Shown here: piece by piece, positions 45,733-57,735 of the stretch
How the letters are laid out: each line of letters starts with the position of its first letter
Numbering within the stretch: position 1 is the stretch's first letter
NCBI GenBank assembly: GCA_034770075.1
Contig: CM068385.1
Coordinates: 44,228,721 to 44,292,720, forward strand
DNA from: Aralia elata
Taxonomy: Eukaryota > Streptophyta > Magnoliopsida > Apiales > Araliaceae
Length of the DNA stretch: 64,000 bases
Direction: 5' to 3'
Notes under the pieces: generated by a model
Database searches by the model: none
What the model was told of the DNA's origin: nothing
The model's input: the letters and a program-made list of their open reading frames with translations, nothing else
Position numbers and translations under genes: made by a program

Positions 45733-48700
45733 CTAAAGCCAATCGCCAATGGTATCTAATACCCATTTTCTCTAAGTGACGATCAAACTGTTGTTGGTGT
45801 TAAAGCTTTAGTAAATGGATCTGCAATGTTGTCTTGAGAGTCCACACGCTCCAGGGTGACATCTCCTCTTTCAATGATCTCTCTAATCAAATGAAACTGC
45901 CGCAACACGTGTTTGGATTTCTGATGAGACCTAGGTTCCTTAGCCTGCACAACAGCTCCAGTGTTATCACAGAATAAAGGTACAACTCCTCTAATGCCAA
46001 GTACCACTCCAAGTTCAGTTATGAACTTCTTCATCCAAATAACTTCCTTTGTAGCTTTACTTGCAGCTATGTACTCTGCCTCTGTCACTGAATCAGCAAC
46101 TGTTTGCTGCTTGGAACTTTTCCAACTCACTGCGCCACCGTTTAAGGTAAACACGTACCCTGAAGCGGATTTACTGTCATCTTGGTCCGTTTGAAAACTT
46201 GAGTCTGTATAGCCCTCTAGTTTCAATTCAGACCCACCGTAAACAAGAAATACATCCTTAGTTCTTCTCAAGTACTTTAGGATGTTTTTCACTGCCTTCT
46301 AGTGCTCTTCTCCTGGATTCGACTAATATCTGCTTGTTACACTAAGTGCATGAGCGACATCTGGTCTAGTACATATCATACCGTACATGATATATCCTAT
46401 TACTAAAGCATAAGGAATCTTACTCATCCCGTCTCTCTCCTCAGGTGTCTTTGGGGCCTGTTTTCTTGGAGATATGTATTTCATGGCTCATCGGCATGAG
46501 ACCTCTCTTGGAATCTTCCATGCTAAACATTTTTAGCATTGAGTCAATGTACTTTCCTTGGGTCAAGCCAAGCATCCTTTTAGATCAACCTCTACAGATC
46601 TTTATCCCCAAAATATAGGATGCCTCACCCAAGTCCTTCATGGAGATGTTTTTAGATAACAAAATTTTAATCGACTGTAGCATAGGAACATCATTCCCTA
46701 TCAGTAATATATCATCAACATATAATACAAGGAATGAAACAACGATCCCACTAACCTTCTTGTACACACAAGGTTCATCCTCATTTTTGATAAAATCAAA
46801 CCTTTTGATTATCTCATCAAAACGGATGTTCCATCTTCGAGAAGCTTGCTTCAATCCATAAATGGATCGTTGTAGCTTACAGACTTGGTTTGTTTCCAAC
46901 CGTTGAAACAAAAACCCTCTGGCTGTATCATATATACATTTTCCTCAAGCTCTCCATTGAGGAAGGCCGTTTTTCACATCCATTTGCCAGATCTCATAGT
47001 CATAATAAGCTGCAATTGCAAGCAAAATCTGAATGGACTTGAGCATAACTACTGGTGAGAAGGTTTCATCATAGTCAACTCCTTATCTTTGTTTAAAACC
47101 TTTTGCAACCAGTCGGGCCTTATAGGTCTCTACATTGCCATCTACTCCAATCTTTCTCTTAAAGACCCATTTACACCCAATAGGCTTAATGCCCTTAGGT
47201 GGTGAAACCAAAGTCCATACTTGGTTTTCATACATGGAATCCATCTCGGATTTTATGGCTTCTAGTCATTTCTCTGAGTCTTCATTACTCATAGCCTTTT
47301 TGTAAGTCAATGGATCATCATCATCTATGATGCGTACCTCATCATCATCCTCTATGATGAATCTATACCTATCAGGTATCTTCGGTACTCTTCCAGATTT
47401 ACGAATAGGTAGTGGTTACTGTAGGTTTCTTCTACTTGGTCAGGTACCTGACTTTGATCCGTAGTATTTTGTGGTTCTTGAACTTCTTCAAGATATATCT
47501 TACTCCCACTGACCCCTTCTAGGATAAACTCCTTTTCCAAGAAAGGCAGCGTGTTTCGCAACAAACACATTTTGATCAGTAAGATGATAGAAATAATATC
47601 CTAAACTTTCTTTAGGATATCCCACAAATCTACACTTGTCGGATCTAGTCTTCAGCTTATCATGCTCAAACCTTTTGACATAAGCTGGACAACCCCAAGT
47701 CTTAACATGCTTAAGACTAGGTTTCCTCTTGTCCATATCTCATATGGGGTCTTTGGGACGGATTTGGTAGGTACCTTGTTAAGTAGGTATGCAGCCGTTT
47801 CTAGGGCATAACCCCAAAAGGATACTGGAAGGTCGGTATAACTTATCATGGAATGAACCATGTCCAACAATGTTCAATTTCTCCTTTCAGATACACTATT
47901 CAACTGTGGCGTCCCTGGTGGAGTCCATTGTGAGATTATACCATTTTCTTTGAGACACCTTAGAAACTCATTGGTCAAGTATTCACCTCCTCGATCCGAT
48001 CGAATAATCTTAATATTCTTATCAGTTTGCTTCTCTACTTCACTTCTGAATTCTTTGAACTTTTCAAACGATTCAGATTTGTATTTTATTAAATACACAT
48101 ATCCAAATCTAGAATGATCATCAGTGAAAGTAATAAAATAAGAATACCCTCCTCGTGCATTCGTTGTCATAGGTCCACATACGTCTGTGTGTACCAACGC
48201 TAACAACTCTGTAACTCTTTCTCTCTTTCCACTAAAAGGAGATTTAGTCATCTTACCCATGAGATAAGATTCACAAGTTGGATATGATTTGTAATCAGAT
48301 AGCTCTAAAAGCCCATCTTTATGCGACTTGGTTAATCTTGTTTCATTGATATGACCGAGTCTACAGTGCCACATAAAGGTATAATTAACATCATCTCTTT
48401 TTCTTTTCTTAGTTTGTTCAATTTGAAGTATATTTTTTATGCAAGTCAAGTATGTAAAGTCCATTCAGTAGGTTCCCAACACTATATAAAACATTTTTAT
48501 TATAAATAGAACATCTGTTGTTCTTTATTATAATATCAAAGCCATCTATATCTAATACAGAAATTGAAATAATGTTTCTAATGAGTGTCGGAACATAATA
48601 ACAATTATTTAAACTAATGAACTTGCCCGAAGGCAGTGCTAAACAATAAGTCCCTACAGCTAATGCAGCAACCTTTGCTCCATTTTCCACTCGTAGGACG

Positions 48701-48783
48701 ACTTCATCCTTGTTCAGCTTTCTACTTCTGCTTAGTCCCTGCATATTATTATATATGTGAGAACTACAGCCGGTATCCAATAC
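45733..48783 (-). pseudogene. pol: Copia1 pol, right copy, broken
   Basis: Same domain order and the same inherited stops as 17700-20740, plus extra one-base insertions that create new frameshifts, for example near 45797, 46461, 46893, 46972, 47417, 47428, 47543 and 48433. The RT YVDD motif is still readable. Confidence 0.92.
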
Positions 48784-49675
48784 CTAAGTAGAATTTTGAC
48801 TTTCAGAAAAATTAATTTCAATCATGAACAAACCTAGATCGGAAGTCGAAGCTTCTCCAAACTTCTTCTGCTCCGCAAGATACTCCTTGCAGTTCCTCTT
48901 CCAGTGTCCCAACTTATTGCAATGGTAGCAAATTCCTTTGCTATCTGGATCAGGTTTTTTTTTATCCTTTCTCTTCGCCTTGCCCTTAGCCTTCTTATTT
49001 TTCTTCTTTTTAGAAGATACCTTGGGCCTCTTCCTTTTCTTGGAAGAGTCATCCACTAGTAAGACTTGGTTCTTGTTGGATGAGAAGTGACCTTCAGCAG
49101 TTTTTAGCATGTTAAGTAACTCAGGCAAGCTGACGTCCAACTTATTCATGTGAAAAATTCACAACAAATTGTGAGAAGGTGTCCGGGAGTGACTGCAAGA
49201 TCAAATCTTGACTTAACTCCCCATCCATCACGAACCCAAGTTGTCCAAGTTGTTCAATCAGATTGATCATCTTAAGGACATGAGTCTCAACAGTAGTGCC
49301 CTCGGTCATACGAGATCGGAAGAGCTCCTTAGATATCTGATATCTAGCAGTCCTACTTTGCTCACCATACAACTCTTTGAGGTGCAGTAATATAGTAGGA
49401 GCATCCATAGTTTCATACTGACGCTGAAGCTCTTTACTCATGGATGCGAGCATAATGCATTGAGCCAAGATTGCATCATCTTGCCACTTTCTGAAAGTAG
49501 CAATCTCTTCCTCAGAGGCTGTTTCTACAACATTTGCAGGGACTGACAAATTTAGGACATAAGAAATCTTTTCAGCAGTGAGAACAATTCTCAAAATCCT
49601 TAACCAGTCCATGTAATTCGGTACGGTCAGTTTGTTAGTATCAAGTATGCTACGCAGTGATAGTGAGTTTGACAT
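48784..49675 (-). pseudogene. gag: Copia1 gag, right copy, one frameshift
   Basis: Same as 20741-21631, but an extra A near 49153 splits the frame (49142-49675 and 48784-49149). Zinc knuckle and the TAG before protease are conserved. Confidence 0.9.
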
Positions 49676-50321
49676 TTTTAAATTCTGCATGTGAAATATA
49701 CAACATTTTAGCATACATTCATTTTATTAATCATCAAAATAAATTAGGTCTTTATTTAGATTGGTATCTCCCACTATTTTTATCAAACTATATTACCCTC
49801 ATTATATAGTTCGGCAAATCTAATTAAAGATTTGCTAGTGAGAATTAAGGATCCCATTTCAAATGTATATAGCCTTGTGTGTGGAGAACAAACTATATAT
49901 AAATAAATAGGTAGACAAGTAGACAACTATTGTCAATTACATCTCACTATGTAACTCCTTGTATTTTGCCTCTTAGATTATAATGGTCAAGTGTGTGCAC
50001 ATCCGAACTAAAATAATCTAAGTTAAGTCAAACCTAGCACTTCCATATATGTGAAGAGAAAAAGACCGCCGTTGTGTGTGCACAACAAAGCAGTAATGTT
50101 CAATTCCTTAATAAGCATCAAATGTGATAAAACAACATCTTAAATATTTAATACTCGCCTTGTGTGTGCACAACAAACTCATATTAAATATTTAATACTC
50201 TATTGCTTTACCATGCTAGAAGGCGACGTTCGATATTCCTAATATCTTTGAACGCTTAGGACTTAATATGATTTCTTTGAGGGGTTTATTATTATTAGTC
50301 TCATCTTGTTTAACGCGCATG

Positions 50322-50355
<34 letters not shown>

Positions 50356-51367
50356 AAATATGCGTCATATTATTTAACATACGAAGCATGTTGGATAATA
50401 TATAATATATACATAGTAAGCATGCACATATAGAATACTATATTCTACCCTGATTGATTATGGACTTTTATTCTAATTTGGTTCACTAGAGCCACCAAGT
50501 GAACCAAAAGGTCAAACCTATGGTGCAAGAATAAAATTTAAATATAACTATTACATTTAAACCCGGGCTCCTATACAAACGGGTCTTCAAGCGCTCCTTG
50601 CTCCTTTGTCTCTAATTCTTCAAAATTAATTCTAAACTAGTCCTATTATAAAAAACTATTTACAATAAATAGAAACCTTGATCAGCAGTCAAGGGGAAGT
50701 ACATAGGAGGGAGATATAATTTACATTAATAAAAATAATAGAAGACGAGCAACGCATACCCCATTTAAAAAAAAACCCATACATTCAATCATCCTCTAAA
50801 ATAATTCCAATCACACATTGGTCAATAGTCCATAATCAATCCCTATTTATTATCATACATATCTCTATATGTATCAATAAATAACATTCATCTCATGAAT
50901 AATAAAACTATTCCATATATACATTCATATCAATTAATGGGTAAAAGTTTTGCTAATATTTAGTTTTGAAACAAAATAAACTCTTTTATTTTAATCAAAA
51001 AACCAAATCAAATTAAACTCCTTTAATTTTAGCAATCTGAAATCCTATTCCAGATAAAATAAACATCTTTATTTTAAACTTTTATCAATTAAATAAACCA
51101 TTTATGTTAATTGAGAAAAATAAAAAAATTTCAAACTCTGCATACATGCGCAGTCGCGCTCCAAATTGAACTAGGAGCGGCGCGGCCGCGCTGCACCCCA
51201 GAAACGTTTTCTGGGTTCAAGCGTGGCCGCCCTCCAGAATAAACTGGAAGCGGCGTGGCCGCGCCGCGACGCTGAATCAGAAAATTTTTTCAGCCCAAAA
51301 ATCCGATCGTATCGCATATCAATTCATATATGGAATCATCACAATCAATAATTAACACAAGGATTAG
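49676..51367 (-). other. Copia1 leader, right copy
   Basis: Non-coding copy of 21632-23307, with microsatellites at 50322-50356 and the GC-palindrome cluster at 51147-51272. A short patch at 50716-50790 is unusually different from its partner. Confidence 0.78.
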
Positions 51368-51380
51368 GCTTTGATACCAA

Positions 51381-52855
51381 TGTTAGGTTTGTATATAACG
51401 CAAACATGCAATCAAATTACATAAATAAAGCGGAAGTAGGCGTGATAAATCGGATTTTAAAATTTTCATACAAACCATCACCATGTTCTTTCCTTGTGTT
51501 CAATTATCAATTAACGAAAGAGATAGAGATTAAAAAATTATACCTTCGTAGAACCGTGCTTCCTCGGTTACAAGTTCACCTCCAATTCCTTCGCGTTCTC
51601 CTTGAATTTCACCGATGAGATTCCTCCCTTTGATCAACGTTAGCCACCCAAGCGTTTGGCCTCTACAGGTTATCCACCAAGGAAGAATAGTTATTCAAGA
51701 AGATGGGTATTGGCAAAACCCTAGTTTCTATCTCTATAGAAATTGCAAGAACTCTCCACAATCTAATGTAAGAGTGTGTAACCCTAATCTATGATAAGAC
51801 TCCTCTTATTTATAGATGTAAGAATAACTCTTCCCTAAACTATTTAGGATTAGGGTTTCTATTATAATTAAACTCCTTTAATTAATTATGCTCCTAATCC
51901 AATTAGAAATTCATGGGAGAGTACTTCTATTAATTAATTCCCAATCCCTATTAGGAATTAAATAATAGTAATAGTAATAATAATACTAAGACTCCTCTTA
52001 TTAATTTATATTTAATATTTCCAAAATATTAAATAATAAATATTAAGTTATTTAATTTATTCTATCTCCATAGACTAAATTAAATACACTTAACTTATTA
52101 TTACAATTATGCTATTTACTTCTTAAATAAATATTTTTCTTTTACGGTGTGACCCTTTAGGTTCTCCATATTAAACCGGTTGTGAATAAATCAATTAGAA
52201 CAATTCTAATTATATTTAAATAAATAAATTAAACTATTTAATTTATTTAAATAAATAATATTTATTTTACAATAAGGGTAAACCCCCTTAGCGATCAACG
52301 ACTTTCTAGATAATATAGATTTCAACATTAATCACAAAAGAACCTTTCAGTGAATAGTTACCGTACAATTCAATCCTTCTACCATACAATGTCCCAATTA
52401 AATATAAGACATGGATTTACTGTCAAGTCTTATTTTATTTAATTATATGTATTTTGATTCCCAAATGCACAACTCTAAATAATACAAATTAGAAACTCCT
52501 TTCTAATTTCATTCTGCTTTGGCCAAGGACTACTGAGTTGTCATTTATCGAATCACATAGGACATTCACATCTTTTACTAGACGTGGTAGATTCTTTGTT
52601 GATCATTCACCTATCTCCATGCACAACTTATTATACACAATCATACCCTTTGATATACCCCAAAGGTCTTAAGGGACATGTCAAAGTATAACTCATCATA
52701 CACAAGATACTATGATGATCTCAAGTCTAAGGATCACTTGTACTACTATCAATAGAGGAATTCTTTTTGACAGGCGAGTAAAACTCCATTAGGTATCCCT
52801 TAGCGAGCCGCGTTCAGTGTACTTATTCTCCAATAAGTACCTACATACTTGTTTT
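51381..52855 (-). repeat. Copia1 5' LTR part, right copy
   Basis: Copy of 23321-24792, preceded by the primer site TGGTATCAAAGC (minus strand, 51368-51379). It stops at GTTTT where G begins. Confidence 0.92.
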
Positions 52856-53442
52856 TGTAACACCCCCAAATCCGGGTACTTCAATCCCACAGATTTGGTG
52901 TTCACTAATCCATACATTCAAGACCGACTACCCATGATAAAAGATAATATAATTAAACTGAATAAAACATCTTCCCATAACAGAGGTTACAACTTAAAAC
53001 TTTTAAGTAAGTAATTCCTAGGTTATCTAACCTTTATTACATCATCACGGAATTAAAACATAAAATTAAATAAGTCTTATTACAAAAACTCCATAACATA
53101 TAGCAGTTCGCGAGCTATTTCTGCATTTTGCCTTTGCCTTTACTCGTGGACGGCTCATCTAACTTCTCAGTCTTAGCTGCAATGTTTTATGCAAGAGTTA
53201 GCAAACAATTGCCCACAAGTATAATAGCAATAACAGTTAAACGATTAACGGAGTAGAATTTAACTGAGGACAAGCAGTTTTTCTGAAATCAATCAACAAT
53301 AATCAAAGGTCTGAAAACTCAACAAATAGCTTGGCTCAAGAGTTGAATATAGATTTCAAAATCAAAAGTATATCTGAGTGTCATAAGACCTCGAACTATG
53401 TCCTAGGTTAGCAAGTATCTCTACTGTAACCTTTAACAGTCT
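52856..53442 (-). repeat. Start of G 3' LTR, right unit
   Basis: TGTAACACCC onward, matching 24793-25385 and then broken off at AGTCT (53438-53442), the left TSD of the Tat-type element. It shares the diagnostic variants of the 24793 LTR, showing the block was duplicated as a whole. Confidence 0.92.
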
Positions 53443-53842
53443 TGTAGACACCCGATTTTTGCATTTCCTATACTAACCCTGACAGGAGGGCAAAATCGTC
53501 AATTGACCCGGCACACGAGAATAAAGGGTGGACGTAAAGACGAACCCTCAAAACCACCACGACGGGATGATATTGAAGCCGACACGACAACAAACGAATG
53601 TCGAGAGTCAGTTACTGATCACTGTGCTTGCCCGGATGACGTGGCACGTTTCCCGACGGGTTCCGGACTGCCGAGCGCAAACCCGTCAGCGGAAACCAAC
53701 GGTATGACACGAAAATCGAGACGAGGCACGGAAAACGAGAAAATCAGCACAGTTAGCCGCAGATCAATTCGCGGCCAAGGACGGAACTCGAGGCAACACG
53801 GGACTCGAAGCGCACGGGACTCGAGCGCGGCTGGGGGGAGAA

Positions 53843-53903
53843 CCAAGGGCCAGCCGCAGATATATCTGCGGCCAGCCGCAGATAGATCTGCGGCTGCCCT
53901 TGG
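53843..53903. repeat. Nested palindromes GCCGCAGATATATCTGCGGC
   Basis: A perfect 20-bp palindrome (53853-53872) is followed directly by a near-palindrome CAGCCGCAGATAGATCTG plus CGGCTG (53873-53896), and the pair is enclosed by CCAAGGGC (53843-53850) and GCCCTTGG (53896-53903). The whole 61 bp can fold as one long or two short hairpins. It lies just upstream of the TATA-like motif. Confidence 0.88.
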
Positions 53904-53909
53904 CAGTGC

Positions 53910-53916
53910 TATATTA
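53910..53916 (+). promoter_or_regulatory. Possible TATA box of Tat-type LTR
   Basis: TATATTA right after the hairpin region and before a GA-rich stretch that would be the transcript start region. Weak evidence. Confidence 0.35.
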
Positions 53917-55579
53917 GGCCAGTTCGCATACAGGAAGAAAAGAAGGAGAGAAGAATTCAGCAGCAGCAGCAGTTCGGGGAGAGGAAGAAAAATAGGAAGA
54001 AAACAGCAAAAATTAAGAGAGAAAAGAGTGAGAAATAGTAAGAAATTGTACCTATTTTGTGAGATTATATCTCATATTTTCTACTCTACTCAATACACAA
54101 ATTCATACATATTGTGGGGATTAATTGCAAGGTAAAAAACCCTTTGTTCTTAGCATTTTGTTATGCTATTTTGTTGAGCTTTTGGTCATCCAAATTACCT
54201 TAAATGTAGTTTTTCTTACATATTATTGTGACGCCATGGGTTAGGGACTATTAGTGAGGGTCTCATCGGAATAAAATTCCCCCTAATAGCCCGATGATAT
54301 CCGCTTGGTGCAAATTTTAACTATTATGGTAATGTATCATTCGTAATGTATTTCAATCGTCATTGTAAGATGTCCTAGAGTGTTAGGCATCCCGTTGTTG
54401 ATTATTTTCGTTATATCCATTTGGTGGTTGTGCAATAAGTTCGGATGTGAGCCTAGGAATGCGACCCCGTGGTCCAAATCCGATGATGGACATTTTTGAA
54501 TGTATGTAATCGGGTGGATGTATCCGTTATTGTAAATATGTAATCGTCGGGCCTTAAAACGACGCCAAGGCGATAATCGCGTTTAAGGCCCCGAAATAGT
54601 GAAACTTGTGATTGTGGGCGTTTTGGGGTTATTTTGATGGCTTACATGCCCATGAATATCCCCGACGCGTGTTTATGCTTGATTGGATTTTGTGACACGA
54701 AAAAGGATTTCAAAGATTAAACGATGAAGGTTTTTTCCTTAAAATCAAGCAAACTAGGAGGTTAGCATCACGTAGCTAAAAATTTGGAGGTGTTAATGAA
54801 TGTCGATTTCTATTAAACGGGAAGGCTAAAGAAAGTCGTTTTCAAATATCACAAAAAAATGGTTTTATAAAATAAAACACCGTTTTATTAAATCTTGGTG
54901 CGTAGGGTGAAAGATATCCTAGAAGTTGCCCATCATTTTATGAAGGCAATGTATAGATTTCGATTCCTATTTTTACGAAGGTTTAAAACTCTTGTTTTGC
55001 CAAAACGACACCTAAGGAAAATCTCATAGTTTTGCCAACTAAAATCAACCCTTTCTCGCAAAGCTTTCTCGTTTAAACCGATGGACATCCTAAGGCATTT
55101 TCAAAAGAAAAAACACAATTTTCCCTAATAATCCAAATGATTCTTTTATGCAAACTCATCACAACATTTACATAGGCACACACACACGCACACGCGCACA
55201 CACACATTTCATGAATTAAAGGATAGGAGAGCATCAAGATTGCGGTAACCGTGCTTCACGGAAGTCGAAGGGTGCCTAACACCTTCCCCTCACTTAAGCA
55301 AGCCCCCGAACTCTATGAATCTCGATTCGCAGACCAATTAATTCGGAGTCACATATGAGCCAGCGATTTATAAAAAACGAAAACTCGGATGAGTTGGTAC
55401 ATCCATTTCAAATATACCAACTGGCGACTCTGGTTAAATTGGCTCATCATAAAAACAATCTTTAAAAACCCCGTCGACATTAATGCCGACCTTTTCCAAA
55501 AAAATCATCTAATGAAAAGGCAAAAATTGGAAAGGGTTACAACCCCCGCGTTAAGCGATTCCAACCCGGCGTCGACAGC

Positions 55580-55598
55580 TGGCGACTCTGCTGGGGAC
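55580..55598 (+). promoter_or_regulatory. Primer-binding site, tRNA-Arg type
   Basis: TGGCGACTCTGCTGGGGAC, two bases after the LTR, resembles the Arg-type primer sites known from Ogre/Tat elements. A partial second match, CTGGCGACTCTGG, lies inside the LTR at 55421-55433. Confidence 0.8.
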
Positions 55599-56367
55599 AT
55601 TAGAGGGCTTAAGCCGCATTCGAATCTTGATGTTATCCTATCCTTTAAAATTTATAATTGTGTATGTGCGTATGACATTTTGACGTCTTTTATTTATTGT
55701 TGTGTAAATGTGTGTTGTTGTCCAATGAATGAATGATTGAATGGGTTTTCCTTTACTTCAAAGTAATCATTTGCATGCGGTGAGGACGATGAATGTGAAT
55801 GTATGTTGAGAGAGTACCTCCTCCTGAGGCGAACCCGTCGGTTGCTTATTACTGGACTCGATGGGGCTGCTCCCCGGAGATGGCTCAGGAAACGCACCAC
55901 TCAAATCCGCTCCAATCGAAAGGGCTCAAACGAGTAGATTGCGAAGATTTGGGAACCTTCATGCCGAAAAACCCGTGAGAGTAACCCTAGGGTAGGTCAG
56001 CCTCTGATAAACCCAACGCAGGAAAAGTCTCTTCATGCCCTTTTTACGTTCAAGCGTATAAAATGTCATGATCCCATTTCATATATACCTCCCCTGTTGT
56101 CAAAAGAGAATACTGACCTCCATGTTTTGCAGAAAACAGCTGGGGAAGCATAATAAAGTCATGTTTAGCATTTGTTATTGCACTAAAAGACTACTAACTT
56201 TCTCTTTTGCAGGGAAAGATTAAAAAACCCAAAACACAAAAAATTTACAGCTTTAGCATGCATCCGCATCCTTTCATTGCCCAAGACTGAACTTCGAACC
56301 GTTTGCCTGCAGGATTGCTCCTCAAACCCGTTCGCAGTCTAAGAAAGCCCAGGTCTCTAACTCTGAA
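55599..56367 (+). other. Leader of the Tat-type element
   Basis: Between primer site and gag. It contains short frames without protein features. Nothing else recognisable. Confidence 0.6.
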
Positions 56368-57735
56368 ATGGCTGATCTTCCCAATCATAGTTCCATCTCT
56401 CGGGAAGAGTTTGATGATTTTAAAAAGCAGATGATGGAAATGGCCACAATGCTAAAAGAACAGTTCTTAATCAGACAGGATCCGTCAAACCAGGGACCGC
56501 ACAATGTACCACCGCCAGGGGGTGACCAGAATCCTCCTAAGGATGATGCAATCCTATTTAAAAATAACCAACATCAGCTTAAGGACGGGCCGATCCTCCC
56601 AAAGGTCATTCCTGCCCTCAACAAGACAGTAATCACAATTCCAGAGGAGGGAGATACTGATGACCTTCGCAGGAAAATGAAGCAGATGGAGGAGACCATC
56701 CAATCTCTAAAGGGCATAGGCTCCTTGGGTAGGGTTAATTATGCAGATTTGTGTGTCTTCCCCGGAACCAGATATCCAGAGAAATTTAAGATCCCCGAAT
56801 TCGAGAAATACAATGGGAAAGGGGATCCTTACACTCACCTGAAAATATATATTGGAGAACTGGGGTCCTATGCGGAAGACGAAGGATTAAGGATGCAATT
56901 ATTCCAGAAAAGCTTGACGGGGGGAGGCGAGGATCTGGTATGCCCGTCTCGATAATGCCCGGATTCATAATTGGGAGGAGCTGGCCCATACCTTTCTGAC
57001 ACAGTAATAGCTTTCAGGCACAGATGGCCCCTGATAGATATCAAATGACAAAAATCAAGAAGCAACCAAGGGAAACCTTCAGGGACTATGCCCAACGATG
57101 GAGGGGTATGGCCGCACAAGTGAATCCTCCAATGAGTGAGTCAGAGATGGTGATGACCTTTGTGGATATACAGGAAGCACCTTATTATGAGCGGGTCATA
57201 TCAGGGATTGGAAGACCTTTCGCCGAGATGATAAAACACGGAGAAATGGTGGATATGGGGTTGAAATCGGGTAAAATCCGGGACTTCACAGCTCTTGAAA
57301 CGGCTGCGGAACAAATCCAAAGTGGGAATTATGGCAGTACTTCCCGCAGTCCCCAAAAGCGAAAAGAGGAAGATGTCTCTCTCGTGCTGCAGGGATCATC
57401 CAGGAAAGTGGAGAATAGCCCTCCTGTACAAATACAGAGATTTGGGCCGCCCCGGCAACCCAATTTTGATAATCCCAGAACGGACGGACGAAGGAGGTTT
57501 GAGACCACACAGAGGCGGGTATTCACCCCGCTTGGGGATCCTCTTGAGCAGATTTTGGCAATATTGATATCACAGAGGAAGATTGTCGATTTGGCACCTC
57601 CATGTGACCCGAAGGGAAGAAAATTTGACCCCAGTAAAAAGTGTGCATATCATTCGGGTTCCCCGGGTCATGACACTCAGGAATGTTGGACGCTGAAACA
57701 CATAATTCAAAAACCTGATTGATAGCGGGGAAATC
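56368..57735 (+). pseudogene. gag: Tat-type gag, broken
   Basis: ATG at 56368 (MADLPNHSS), a coiled N-terminal part (EFDDFKKQMMEMATMLKEQ), then a retrotransposon gag domain continuing after a frameshift near 56940 (RETFRDYAQRWRGMAAQV, 57080-57130) and ending with the CHHC-like knuckle CAYHSGSPGHDTQECW (57640-57690). A stop follows HIIQKPD (57720), where an extra base shifts the frame into the protease region. Confidence 0.9.

Larger units (their letters stand above)
43868..52855 (-). mobile_element. Copia1, right copy, 5' LTR cut by G
   Basis: Copy of 15843-24792. It has a 3' LTR (43868-45718), polypurine tract (45719-45729), pol, gag, leader, primer site (51368-51379) and 5' LTR (51381-52855) up to the G insertion. 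The rest of the 5' LTR is not in the window because the Tat element interrupts G. Confidence 0.92.
53443..55577 (+). repeat. 5' LTR of the Tat-type element
   Basis: Begins TGTAGACACC and ends GGCGTCGACA. The ends form imperfect inverted repeats (TGTAGAC / GTCGACA), and the end is two bases before the primer site. It contains the palindromic hairpin region (53843-53903), a CAG run (53958-53971) and a CA/CG microsatellite (55170-55206). A 210-codon non-ATG frame (53503-54135) covers U3 but has no recognisable domain. Confidence 0.88.

Noticed and set aside
53503..54135. 210-codon frame in the Tat-type LTR
   Set aside because: It has no ATG start, lies mostly in U3 and runs through the palindromes and a CAG repeat; composition is Arg/Ser-rich with no domain.
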